Shown here: positions 45,884 through 55,700 of the stretch, piece after piece | How the letters are laid out: every line of letters starts with the position of its first letter | Position numbering within the stretch: the stretch's first letter is position 1 | Assembly: GCF_038396755.1 (NCBI RefSeq) | Contig: NZ_CP149822.1 | Span: forward strand, 1,550,001 to 1,614,000 | Source of the DNA: Chitinophaga pollutisoli | Lineage (GTDB): Bacteria > Bacteroidota > Bacteroidia > Chitinophagales > Chitinophagaceae | Direction: 5' to 3' | DNA length: 64,000 bases | Program-made: the position numbers and the translations under genes | Notes under the pieces: model-generated | Told to the model about the DNA's origin: nothing | The model's input: the letters and a program-made list of their open reading frames with translations, nothing else | Databases searched by the model: none

Positions 45884-46061
45884 TTTCGGGGTTATAAAAT
45901 AGTTATGATGATGATTTCGTTGCAAAATTATTCTCCAACGAATCCCGGGTCAATTGTCAGAAGTACTGGTTTTTCCAAAACCAGTAGTAGTACGTGGGCA
46001 GAAATCCCCAGAAATTCGTTAAGACAATGTTAAATCACTATCATTCCGTTGACTGAAATCA

Positions 46062-46092
46062 TTGCGGATTTGAAAACCTGCCCGTACTTTTG
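46062..46092 (+). promoter_or_regulatory. Promoter of the desaturase gene
   Basis: TTG (46062-46064), 20 bases, then TACTTTTG (46085-46092) match the Bacteroidota pattern. The -7 box ends 4 bases before the ATG at 46097. Confidence 0.6.
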
Positions 46093-46096
46093 GGGG

Positions 46097-46969
46097 ATGA
46101 ATACCACCATTACACCCAAAAAGGGTACGAATTGGCTGCATGAAATGGACTTTATCGGGATGCATCTTGTGCCGTTCCTGGCCTTTTTCACGCATGTAAC
46201 TGCTTTCGACTGGATTTTGTGCGCAGTATTGTATTTCGTGCGCATGTTTTTTGTAACCGGCGGTTATCACCGATATTTCTCACACCGATCGTATAAAACT
46301 TCCAGATTCTTTCAATTTATACTCGCCTGCGGCGCGCAGAGCAGTTTCCAGAAAGGCGTTTTGTGGTGGGCCGCCAATCACCGCGTGCACCACAAGCATT
46401 CGGATACCCCGGAAGATCCCCACTCCGCCAAGATCTACGGTTTCTGGCATGCCCATATCGGCTGGATCATGGATAAAGAACACAAAGAAACCCGTTACGA
46501 TCTCATCAAAGACATGAAGCATAAAGAGCTGTTCTGGCTGAATAAATACCACTTCGTTCCGCCGGTGATCCTCGCGGTGGTGGTGTACTTTATCGGCAAC
46601 AAAGTGAACGGCGCGGGCTGGTTCGACTGGTCGGCGGGGCTTTCCACGCTGTTCATCGGATTCTTCCTCAGCACGATCCTGTTGTTCCACGGCACCTTTA
46701 CCATCAACTCCCTCATGCACAAATGGGGCAAGGCCCGTTACAAAACCGGCGACGAATCCAAAAACAGCCTGATCCTCGCACTGGTTACCCTCGGCGAAGG
46801 CTGGCACAATAACCACCACTACTACCAGCGTGCAACGCGTCAGGGTTTTTACTGGTGGGAAATCGATATCACGTTTTACATTATCAAAATGCTCGGCTGG
46901 GTAGGGCTTGTTTGGGATATCCATGGCGTGCCGGAGAAAATCAGGGAGAATAATAAAGTAGCAGCATAG
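46097..46969 (+). CDS. Acyl-CoA/acyl-lipid desaturase (delta-9 type)
   Basis: This 290-residue di-iron membrane enzyme puts a double bond into fatty acyl chains. The three histidine boxes are GYHRYFSH, ANHRVHHKH and GWHNNHHYY, in the order and spacing of stearoyl-CoA desaturase-like enzymes, with about four membrane helices. ATG 46097 is preferred over a TTG at 46049, because the promoter lies between them. It is monocistronic, with its own promoter and terminator, and probably adjusts membrane fluidity. Confidence 0.93.
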   Translation: MNTTITPKKGTNWLHEMDFIGMHLVPFLAFFTHVTAFDWILCAVLYFVRMFFVTGGYHRYFSHRSYKTSRFFQFILACGAQSSFQKGVLWWAANHRVHHKHSDTPEDPHSAKIYGFWHAHIGWIMDKEHKETRYDLIKDMKHKELFWLNKYHFVPPVILAVVVYFIGNKVNGAGWFDWSAGLSTLFIGFFLSTILLFHGTFTINSLMHKWGKARYKTGDESKNSLILALVTLGEGWHNNHHYYQRATRQGFYWWEIDITFYIIKMLGWVGLVWDIHGVPEKIRENNKVAA

Positions 46970-46992
46970 CTGATACTACAAACAATACGACG

Positions 46993-47026
46993 AATCCCAG
47001 TTTGTGCAAGCAGACTGGGATTTTTT
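46993..47026 (+). terminator. Terminator of the desaturase gene
   Basis: The nine-base stem AATCCCAGT/ACTGGGATT with a 12-base loop is followed by TTTTTTG, 24 bases after the stop. Confidence 0.82.
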
Positions 47027-47158
47027 GTTTCCGGTTGAATCTTGTTTGTTTTTCCATAATGCGTCAGCAGCATTCGCTGCCTGCGCCTTTTTCTGCACAG
47101 CTTCCCGACCGTTTAAAAAACGGGCAATATTTATCCCTGTATTGATTAAATTAGCCAT

Positions 47159-49047
47159 ATGCAACGTCTCCTGATCCTGCTGCTGCTCCTTTCCGCCAAC
47201 ACAAAGGCGCAGCAAACCCAAAAGCCCCCGCTCCATGGCCGGCACTGGATGGCCATTACCGGCAAGCCCCTCGCTGCCACTGCCGGCGCCGCCACCTTCC
47301 AGAAGGGCGGCAATGCGGTAGACGCTGCCTGCGCCATGCTGGCCGCCACCTGCACCATGTGGGACGTGCTCAGCTGGGGCGGGGAAACACAGGCGCTCAT
47401 CTATCATCCGAAAACAGGTAAAGTCATCGCCATCAACGCACTGGGTGTTGCACCCACCGGCGCCACCGCGGCATTTTATAAAAGCAAAGGCTACGCCTTC
47501 CCCCGGAATACGGCCCCCTTTCCGCCGTAACACCCGGCACGCCCGGCGGCATTTGCTACATGCTGGCGGAATATGGCACCAAAAGTCTCGCCGAGGTATT
47601 GCAGCCCGCGATGGAAATGGCCGCCGGTTACCCGATCGACGCGCAAACGGCCAACAGCATCGAACGCGGCAAATCCTGGATCCGGCAATGGCCTTACAGC
47701 AAAGCGGTATTCCTCACGCACCCGGGCCAGCCGCGGGAAGCGCCGGATGCGGGTGAAATTTTCGTGCAGCGCGACCTCCTCGCCACTTTGCAAAAAATGG
47801 TGGATGCAGAAGCGGCGGCCCTCCGTGCCGGCAAGTCACGTAAAGCAGCGATCATGGCCGCTTACGACCGGTTCTACAAGGGCGACATCGCGCGCGAGTT
47901 TGTTCGCGGCGCCCGCGAACAGGGTGGCCTCATCACCATGGAAGATCTCGCCAGCTGGCGCGTTATCGAAGAAGCGCCACTGCACGTAAATTACAAAGGC
48001 ATCGACGTGTACAAGCTCCGCGAATGGACGCAAGGCCCCATGCTGCTGCAGGCCCTCAATATCCTCGAAAACTTCGACCTGAAAGCAATGGGATACAATT
48101 CCCCGCAATACATCCATACGCTCTACCAGGCCATGAACCTCAGCTTCGCCGACCGCGACTTCTATTACGGCGACCCCTACGGCGCACTGAAGCCCCCCAT
48201 CGCAGGGCTCCTCAGCAAAGCATACGCCCGCCAACGCGCCGCAGCCATCGATCCGCAACGCAACTCACCCGATGTGCAGCCCGGCGACCCCTACCCTTTC
48301 CAGAACGGCCGAAACCCCTGGAAAAGATTCCTCGACGTAAGGCACTCCCTCACCGATACCACGCTGCAACGGCAACCCGGCCATTTCGTGCCGAAACATG
48401 ACGCCGTGGCGTATCAGCAAACCGACAGCGCGTACCACGACCGCCTCTGGCGCGGCACCACCAGCGTGGAAGCCGCCGACGCGGAAGGATGGGTAGTCAG
48501 CATCACGCCCAGCGGCGGATGGCTGCCAGCCTGTATCGCAGGGCGCACCGGCGTAGGCATGAGCCAGCGGGCACAGAGCTTCGTCCTCGATTCGGTCATG
48601 AACCCCTTCAATGTGATCGCGCCGGGGAAGAGACCGCGCGTTACCCTCACGCCTTCCATGGCGCTCAAAAACGCGAAACCGTTTCTTTCCTTCGCCGTAC
48701 AGGGCGGCGACACGCAGGACCAGAACCTGTTGCAGTTTTTCCTCAACGTGGTGGAGTTCGGGATGACGGTGCAGCAATCCACCGAAGCCGCCAATATCAA
48801 CAGCAACCAGCTCTGGCTTTCGCTGGGCGGAACGGCGGTGAAAGACAGGGCTCCCAAAGCCGGGAGCATCCTGTTGGCCAACACCACCCCCGACAGCACC
48901 CGCCGCGCCCTCGCAGCCATGGGCTACACACTCAGCTACGCCGCCCGCACCAGCGGCCCCATCAACGCCATCTTCTTCGATACCCTGCACAAATCCCTCT
49001 GGGGCGGCAGCAGCAATCATGGCGAGGATTACGGGATCGGATGGTAA
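47159..49047 (+). CDS. Gamma-glutamyltransferase family protein, frameshifted in this sequence
   Basis: The family cleaves gamma-glutamyl bonds such as in glutathione as a self-processing N-terminal hydrolase. It has a signal peptide (LLILLLLLSANTKAQ), so it is periplasmic. N-terminal signatures are AATFQKGGNAVDAACAML and the autoprocessing Thr region is WRGTTSVEAADAEGWVVS. The frame stops at 47528-47530; the run CCCCC at 47500-47504 lacks one base, and adding it joins YAFP to PEYGPLSAVTPGTPGG and gives about 629 residues. The rest is well kept, so a homopolymer error is likely. Confidence 0.85.
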
Positions 49048-49156
49048 CACCGTGGACAACAACGCATAATGGAAGGCATACGGAATGCCGGTATACTTTT
49101 TGGTCGTACATTTACCGGGATTGTAAAACCCGATTTTTTTCATAAAATCACGCGGC

Positions 49157-49621
49157 ATGTTAACGATTGGCACCCCTGCACCGGATTTTAATCTTTATTC
49201 TACGCCCGACCAGCGGTATACGCTGCAGGATTTTCAGGGCAAAAACCTCATCCTGGCGTTCTACCCGGCAGACTGGAGCCCGGTTTGCGGCGACCAGATG
49301 TCGCTGTACAACGAAATGTTGCAGCTGTTCAGGAAACAGAACGCTTCCCTCCTCGGCGTTTCGGTCGACAGCAAGTGGTGCCACATGGCCTACACCCAGG
49401 CGCGCAACCTGCACTTCCCGCTGCTGGCGGACTTTGAGCCAAAAGGCGCCATGGCGAAAGCATATGAGGCATATGATGACAAGGAAGGCCAATGCCATCG
49501 CGCATTGTATGTGATCGACGGGAGTGGCATCATCCGCTGGAACTTTTTATCGCCTCCGGCTGTTAATCCTGGTGCAGACGGTATCCTCGATGCGCTGGAA
49601 AAAATTCAGGCTAAAAAATAA
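49157..49621 (+). CDS. Peroxiredoxin (AhpC/TSA-Redoxin family)
   Basis: This 154-residue thiol peroxidase has the thioredoxin fold with APDFNLYSTPDQRYTLQDFQGKN at the start. The peroxidatic cysteine is in ADWSPVCGDQM, where family members usually have FTPVC(T/S). A second Cys in KWCHMAYTQ may be structural or resolving. No signal peptide is present. It is the first of three thioredoxin-fold genes separated by 8-9 bases, which suggests a peroxide-reducing relay. Confidence 0.9.
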   Translation: MLTIGTPAPDFNLYSTPDQRYTLQDFQGKNLILAFYPADWSPVCGDQMSLYNEMLQLFRKQNASLLGVSVDSKWCHMAYTQARNLHFPLLADFEPKGAMAKAYEAYDDKEGQCHRALYVIDGSGIIRWNFLSPPAVNPGADGILDALEKIQAKK

Positions 49622-49629
49622 ATCGATCT

Positions 49630-50145
49630 ATGGCAAAACTCACACCGCCGCCCGGTCCGCAGGATCATGCGCGGGGAAACGAAGGAGCGCCCGTTACACT
49701 CGTAGAGTACGGCGATTTTCAGTGCCCGCATTGCGGACACGCGTTTCCGGCAGTTGAAGACATCATTCAGAAAATGGGCAACGGCCTGCGGTTCGTGTAC
49801 CGCCACTTCCCGCTGTCAGCATCCCATCCCATGGCCAAAGCCGCAGCCATCGCCGCGGAAGCTGCGGGGAGGCAGGGTAAGTTCTGGGAAATGCATCACC
49901 TCATCTTCAAAAACCAGGATCAACTTTCCCCCGAAACCCTGTTCGCTATCGCGCAAAAAACCGGCATCGATCTCAAACAATTCAGCAACGACATACAAGA
50001 TCCCGCGCTGGAAGAAAAAGTGGATGCGGATTTCGAGAGCGGCGTGAGAAGCGGCGTAAATGGCACACCTTCCTTTTTCATCAACGGTCATAAATACAAC
50101 GGCAGCTATGACGAAGAATCACTCATGGCTTCCCTCACTTTTTAA
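49630..50145 (+). CDS. DsbA-family thioredoxin-fold protein, cytoplasmic
   Basis: The 171 residues carry a DsbA-type fold with active site CPHC (GDFQCPHCGHAFPAVEDI, about residues 37-40) and the helical insert. The cis-proline loop is in NGTPSFFINGHKYNGS near the C-terminus. Unlike classic DsbA it has no signal peptide, so it likely acts in the cytoplasm. It is flanked by the peroxiredoxin and thioredoxin genes, which fits a shared electron-transfer role. Confidence 0.9.
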   Translation: MAKLTPPPGPQDHARGNEGAPVTLVEYGDFQCPHCGHAFPAVEDIIQKMGNGLRFVYRHFPLSASHPMAKAAAIAAEAAGRQGKFWEMHHLIFKNQDQLSPETLFAIAQKTGIDLKQFSNDIQDPALEEKVDADFESGVRSGVNGTPSFFINGHKYNGSYDEESLMASLTF

Positions 50146-50154
50146 ATCCTTGTT

Positions 50155-50454
50155 ATGAGCGCATTCAACGACTTGATCCATTCCGAGCAACCTGTGCTGG
50201 TCGACTTCTACGCCGACTGGTGCCAGCCCTGCCATGCCATGACGCCCGTCATCAAAGAAGTGGCGCAGGCCGTGGAAGGAAAAGCCAGGGTGGTGAAAGT
50301 GAATATCGACAAGAACCAGCAGGCCGCGCAACATTTTAACGTAAGTGCCGTGCCCACATTCATCATTTTCCGCAAAGGGCAGGTGGTATGGCGCCACGCG
50401 GGCATGATCGACAAGGGAAGCCTGCTGCGCCAGCTGCAATCCGCCTCCGTATAG
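50155..50454 (+). CDS. Thioredoxin-like protein with WCQPC active site
   Basis: The 99-residue protein is a thioredoxin with active site DWCQPCHAM in place of the usual WCGPC, and the cis-proline loop AVPTFIIF. Replacing Gly by Gln in the CxxC loop should shift the redox potential, though the value is unknown. It ends the three-gene redox unit and is a plausible electron donor to the upstream peroxiredoxin. Confidence 0.92.
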   Translation: MSAFNDLIHSEQPVLVDFYADWCQPCHAMTPVIKEVAQAVEGKARVVKVNIDKNQQAAQHFNVSAVPTFIIFRKGQVVWRHAGMIDKGSLLRQLQSASV

Positions 50455-50499
50455 GAAAGGTGCCGGCATTTTATTATCTTGACGGAAATAAGATTCCAC

Positions 50500-51390
50500 A
50501 TGAAAATAGCCGCCGCCTTTTTATTACTGGCCGCCCTGCAGGCCAATGCCCAATCCGATTCAACACACCTGCTCGTTGCGGACGGCGCCAAACCCGTCCT
50601 CGTTTCCAAACAATTCAAATTCACGGAAGGCCCCGCGCCCGACCGGAAAGGCAATATCTACTTCACCGATCAGCCGAATAACACCATCTGGAAATATGAT
50701 ACGAAAGGAAAGCTCAGTCTTTTCACCGACCAGAGCGGCCGGGCCAACGGATTGTATGTAGACAAAAAAGGAAACATCCTCGCCTGCGCGGATGCCGACA
50801 ACCAGCTCTGGTCCTTCTCGCCCAAAGGCAAGCATACCGTACTGGTGGATAATTTCGAAGGAAGAAAACTGAATGGGCCCAACGATCTCTGGATCCATCC
50901 CAACGGCGACATCTACTTCACCGACCCCTACTATCAACGCAACTACTGGACCCGCCAAAAGCCTGAGATAGAAGGCATGAAAGTTTACTGCCTTCCCGCG
51001 GGCGCCAAAGCGCCGGTAGTGGTAGCCGACGATATCGTGAAACCCAACGGCATCGTAGGCACGCCTGATGGAAAGTATCTGTATGTTGCGGATATCGGCG
51101 GCGATAAAATTTACCGGTACGATATCCTGCCCGGCAACCAGCTCAGCAACCGGATGCTATTCACCAACAAAGGCGGTGACGGCATCACACTCGACGAACG
51201 TGGCAACCTCTACCTCTGCGGCAACGGCGTTTTCATATACAACCCGCAAGGGCAGCAGATCGGGCATATCGACGTTCCGGAAAAATGGACCGCCAACGCC
51301 TGCTTCGGCGGCAAGAAAAGGAACATCCTGTTCCTTACCGCATCCACCGCTATTTACACGGTTGAAATGAAAGTGAAGGGAGCGGAATAA
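50500..51390 (+). CDS. SMP-30/gluconolactonase-family protein
   Basis: This 296-residue exported protein from ATG 50500 has a signal peptide (AAAFLLLAALQANAQ) and then a six-bladed beta-propeller. Repeating blade motifs are visible: FTEGPAPDRKGNIYFTDQ, RANGLYVDKKGNILACAD, LNGPNDLWIHPNGDIYFTDPYY and KPNGIVGTPDGKYLYVAD. Metal ligands Glu, Asn and Asp in EGP, GPND and NG fit the lactonase site. It hydrolyses an aldonolactone or similar ester in the periplasm, likely but unproven. It ends 3 bases from the convergent ABC gene. Confidence 0.88.
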   Translation: MKIAAAFLLLAALQANAQSDSTHLLVADGAKPVLVSKQFKFTEGPAPDRKGNIYFTDQPNNTIWKYDTKGKLSLFTDQSGRANGLYVDKKGNILACADADNQLWSFSPKGKHTVLVDNFEGRKLNGPNDLWIHPNGDIYFTDPYYQRNYWTRQKPEIEGMKVYCLPAGAKAPVVVADDIVKPNGIVGTPDGKYLYVADIGGDKIYRYDILPGNQLSNRMLFTNKGGDGITLDERGNLYLCGNGVFIYNPQGQQIGHIDVPEKWTANACFGGKKRNILFLTASTAIYTVEMKVKGAE

Positions 51391-51393
51391 TTT

Positions 51394-52383
51394 TTAAGGA
51401 AGAAACCAGATACCCTTCGACGGCAAGGCCACAAACACCGCATCGCCTTTCTGGTGCCGCGACGCGGTGGTGCGCACGGTCAGCAGGTTGCCCGGCACTT
51501 CCACCACCACGTCGTGATAGCTTCCGCCGAATAGCACTTCTTTGACTACGCCTTTGATGGCTTCGCTGCCGTCGTTCACCAACCGGAACTGCTCCGGCCG
51601 CACCATGAGGCTGCGCCCGTTAATGACGATCCCCGGCATGAGTGCGAAGACTTTCGCCTTATCGGGCGGGAAGAGCTGGAACTCGCCCAGGAGCCCCGCA
51701 GCGTAGGCGTCTGCCGGCTGGCGGTAGACTTCTGCGGGTACGCCCTGCTGCACCAGTTGCCCGTCGCGGAGAATGATGAGATGATCGGCCCAGGGCAGCA
51801 CATCGTCCGGATCGTGGGACACGAGCAGGCTGGTGATGCCATACGTTTCCCCCAGCTCGCGGATCACGGATTTGAGGATGTGGGTATGAATGAGGTCGAG
51901 GTTGGAATAAGGTTCGTCGAGCAGCAGGAGCTTCGGTTTGGTAACGAGCAGCCGCGCCAGTGCGATGCGTTGCTTCTCCCCGCCCGACAGCTGGTCGGTT
52001 TTCCGTTTGAGGAACTGGCTGATGCGGCAGATCTCGAACAGTTTGCCGGCTTCCTCTTCGCTGAGCTGGTTAGCGTAGCCCAGGAGCTCTTCCACGCGGT
52101 AGTTGTTCCGCAACTCGTAATGTTGCGAGAGGTATGCAATACCGGGGTGGCCGGGAATGAGGCGATAATCAGGCCCCCAGACCTTCTCCCCTTCAAACAG
52201 CACCGTTCCTCCTTCGTCGGGCTGCGCCCATCCCGCGATGATCCGCAGCAAAGTGCTTTTCCCCGATCCCGATGCGCCCATTATCGCTACTTTCTGTCCA
52301 TTCTCCACTTGAAAAGACAAAGGCTGCAGCTCGAATCCCAGTTTGTCTTTTTTCGATATATCTGAAACTTGTAATAACGTCAT
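51394..52383 (-). CDS. ABC transporter ATP-binding protein with TOBE-like C-terminus
   Basis: The 329-residue ATPase has Walker A GASGSGKST, the Q loop in IAYLSQHYEL, signature LSGGEKQR, Walker B LLLLDEPYS and the H loop LLVSHDP. A C-terminal region of about 100 residues resembles the TOBE-type domain of Fe3+, sulfate or polyamine importers. No permease or binding protein adjoins it in the window, so its transporter partner is unknown. Likely cytoplasmic, peripheral to the membrane. Confidence 0.9.
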   Translation of the reverse strand: MTLLQVSDISKKDKLGFELQPLSFQVENGQKVAIMGASGSGKSTLLRIIAGWAQPDEGGTVLFEGEKVWGPDYRLIPGHPGIAYLSQHYELRNNYRVEELLGYANQLSEEEAGKLFEICRISQFLKRKTDQLSGGEKQRIALARLLVTKPKLLLLDEPYSNLDLIHTHILKSVIRELGETYGITSLLVSHDPDDVLPWADHLIILRDGQLVQQGVPAEVYRQPADAYAAGLLGEFQLFPPDKAKVFALMPGIVINGRSLMVRPEQFRLVNDGSEAIKGVVKEVLFGGSYHDVVVEVPGNLLTVRTTASRHQKGDAVFVALPSKGIWFLP

Positions 52384-52742
52384 AATCCCAAAATTGCCGG
52401 CCGGTTACTGCAAAGCGCGTTCCATTTCCGGATCATAAAGAAAAAACATTTCCGGGACTTGCTTCCAGAAGGCTTTCTCTACCCTTCTAACCCATAGAAC
52501 CTCAACTATTTGCATCCGCCGGCTTTGATCGCCAACTGGTCGCCGCCGCCGGCTTACGTTCCGGCAGGCGCATCCGTCGTTTCAAAATCATCCGCTACAG
52601 CTTCAGCCACGAATAACGACATCCCGGCGGAAGCCGGTTAGTTGCCCCCTTCAATCCATGTAATTTGCATGTACATTTTTCATTATACCTAACGGGCTCC
52701 ATACCGTTCCGCGGAACGTTTTATTGACCTCAACCATCTCTC
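52384..52742. other. Intergenic region upstream of the GH44 gene
   Basis: No gene was recognised in these 359 bases. They contain several GCCGGC-rich short inverted stretches around 52520-52640 and a perfect 14-base palindrome at 52705-52718. No TAnnTTTG box was found. Confidence 0.5.
52705..52718. promoter_or_regulatory. Perfect palindrome upstream of the GH44 gene
   Basis: CGTTCCGCGGAACG is identical on both strands and lies 24 bases before the ATG. It may be an operator for a dimeric regulator or a short leader hairpin. Confidence 0.35.
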
Positions 52743-55700
52743 ATGAAACCATTCTACACATTTTTCACCTGTACTGTGTTAACCCTTGCCAGCACCCCGG
52801 ACACGGCTGCGCAGGCGGTCCGCAACGTCAGGTTTACCATCGATGCGTCGGCCGCCAACCGAAAGCCGATCAGTCCGCTCGTGTACGGCACCAACGATCA
52901 TTACCCCTACGCCACCGCCAAGCGGATGGGCGGCAACCGCCTCACGGGTTACAACTGGGAAAACAATGCCAGCAACGCCGGCCGCGACTGGTTCCACCAA
53001 AGCGACAACTGGGTGCCGGCGCAATGGAATACGCCCTGGGACCAATACGACGTGCCGGGATCGGCGCTCGTGGCGTTTCATGACCAGTCGCTCCAGCAAG
53101 GCGCGTATTCGCTCGCCACGCTGCCGATGGCAGGGTATGTCGCCAAAGACAAGAACAGCGACGTAACCGCCGCGGAAAGCGCTCCTTCGCCCCGCTGGGC
53201 GCAAGTGGTGACGCGGAAGCCGGGCGGACAGCTTTCCCTCACGCCGGATGTGAACGACAACGCCGTGTACGTAGACGAAGAGCTGCATTTCATGCTGAAC
53301 CGCTACAATCGCAGCAATACCGCCACCGGCATCAAAGGATATTCGCTGGACAACGAGCCCTGCATCTGGTTCGACACCCATCCCCGGCTCTTCGGGCACA
53401 CGGGCGTGACGGTGAATTACCTCATGACGAAATCGTATGAAACGGCAGAGCTGGTGAAGGAAATGGACCCCACCGCCGAGGTGTACGGCCCCGCACTCTG
53501 GGGTTACACCGCTTACCAGAACCTCCAGTTCGCGCCCGATTGGGAGCAGGTGCGTGGTAATTACGCCATCTTCCTCCATTACTACCTCGCCAAAATGCGC
53601 GAGCGCAGTCAGTCCGCGGGCAGGCGGCTGCTGGACGTCCTCGACGTGCACTGGTACCCGCAGCAGCACCGCGACTTCGGCGGCATGAGCCCTTTCGACG
53701 ACGAAAACGACGAAAATTCAGTAGCCGCGCGGGTGGAGATGTCGCGCTCCTTGTGGGATGAAACATACCACGAAAACACATGGGTGCAGGACGCTTCCAA
53801 CGGCGGGATCTTTCCCGTATTGCCGAAGCTGCATGAAATGACCGACGACTTCTATCCCGGCACCAAACTCGGCATCACGGAATATAGTTTCGGTGGCACC
53901 AGCCACGTTTCCGGGACTGTCGCCCAGGCCGACGCGCTCGGTGCTTTCGGCGCCAACGGCGTGTACCTCGCCACCTATTGGGGCGCGGTGACAGGCTACA
54001 TCCAGAGCGGGTTCGACCTGTTCTGCAACTACGACGGCAACGGCGGAAAATACGGCAACACAGCCGTGAGCGCACAAACCGACAACCGGAACCTCAGCGC
54101 GGTATACGCATCCGTGAACGCCGGGAACGACCAGTACATGCACGCCATAGCCATCAACCGCAGCGTGACGGACACCGTCATGGCGACGGTCGCTTTCTCG
54201 GGCGCGCGCGCATACCTGAGCGCGTCGGTTTACGCGGTAGACAGGAATAGTCCATTGGTGAGGAGGCTCGAAGACGTGCGGGGGATCCAAAACAATTCGT
54301 TCCAGGTGAAGCTGCCGCCCATGACAGTGTACCACCTCGTGCTGTCGGAAACCGATCTAACTGTGTATCCGTACATCACGAACCTAAACATTAATCCCTC
54401 GGTCGGGTATTCCGACGGGCATGCGGAGTTCACCGTATCTGCGACCATTACGGATTCCGACAACGATATGCAAACGCCCACCATCGATCTGCGGCCCGTA
54501 GGCGGGCAGGCGGCCACCCCAATGGTGCGTAACGGCGATCAATATACCATCCGGTTCACAGTGCCGGCTAATACGCCGTCTGGATTGAAGCTGCTGGAAA
54601 TTTCCGCGGTGGATGACGCGGGGCATAGCGTGAAAGGCAATGTGACGTACCGTGTGATCCGCAACGTGGAATCTACCGATATCTGGAACGGCGACGCCAT
54701 CCGCGGCGGCGAGGGCGAGCGCTTCGCTGACCCTGGCGACCAGTCGGCCAGTGTGCAAAGGATAGAGCGGCGGCCTGACGGCGGCAATACCGGTCCCGGC
54801 AGCCTATACCTCCGCTTCAAACACGATCCCAACAACTGGAGCCTCATGACCTGGCGCATCGATCCTAATGCCGGGAACGCCCGCGACGTGAGCGAGTTCG
54901 GGTATCTCGAATTCTACATCCGCTCCAACGCTCCGGAATATGCAGACATCGAATTCAGCGTGAGAGACGCCAGCGCCAACATGAATGTTTCCAACACCGT
55001 CAAACTCAAGGCAAACGGCTACATTTCTTCCTTTCACCCCACGCAATTCACCAAAGTAAAAATTCCTTTCACCGACTTGTTCACCGGCTCTGGATTCGAT
55101 CTGTCGCGGTTGTGGCAGTTTAATTTCCTCGTCAACACAGCACAGGATGGTTTTGAAATGTGGATAGATGATGTGCGCGCCGTTCCCTACGACAACCCGA
55201 CCGTACAGCCCGAACTCCGCGATGTGCGCGTACAGCCGGCTGAAGGATTTGCGGATGGCACAACGCCCGTCACGATCAGCGCCATCGCTACCGATCCCAA
55301 CAACGATCTGCAATCCGTGACGGTGGATCTTTCTCCCATCGGCGGCGCCAATAACCAGGGGCTGACGCTTGCCAACGGCCGGTATTCGGCTTCATTCACC
55401 GTTCCGCGGGAAACCCCGCCGGGGCCGCGCACGTTCAACGTCACGGCAACAGACGCGAAAGGGAATACGGCCGCGGGTTCGGCGAATTTTTACGTATGGA
55501 GCCCCGCGTCTTCCGACATCATCTGGGACGGCGACACGAAAAACGTGGGCGTAGCCGAAGCGTCCAGCAACCCGGAATCCCGGATATTCGTAGCGCAAAC
55601 GGGCGGCAATAAAGGCCCCATCAGCCTGCGCGCCCATCTTCAACCCAACCCGGAACCCTACGCATACGTTACCTGGGACCTGGCCGAATTCAACGATGCG

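Noticed and set aside
47500..47530. Gamma-glutamyltransferase as two separate genes
   Set aside because: The two pieces are consecutive parts of one family protein, and the second has no independent start signal or signal peptide.
52724..53083. A 119-codon frame overlapping the start of the GH44 gene
   Set aside because: It runs in another frame of the strongly supported GH44 gene and has no domain or signal of its own.
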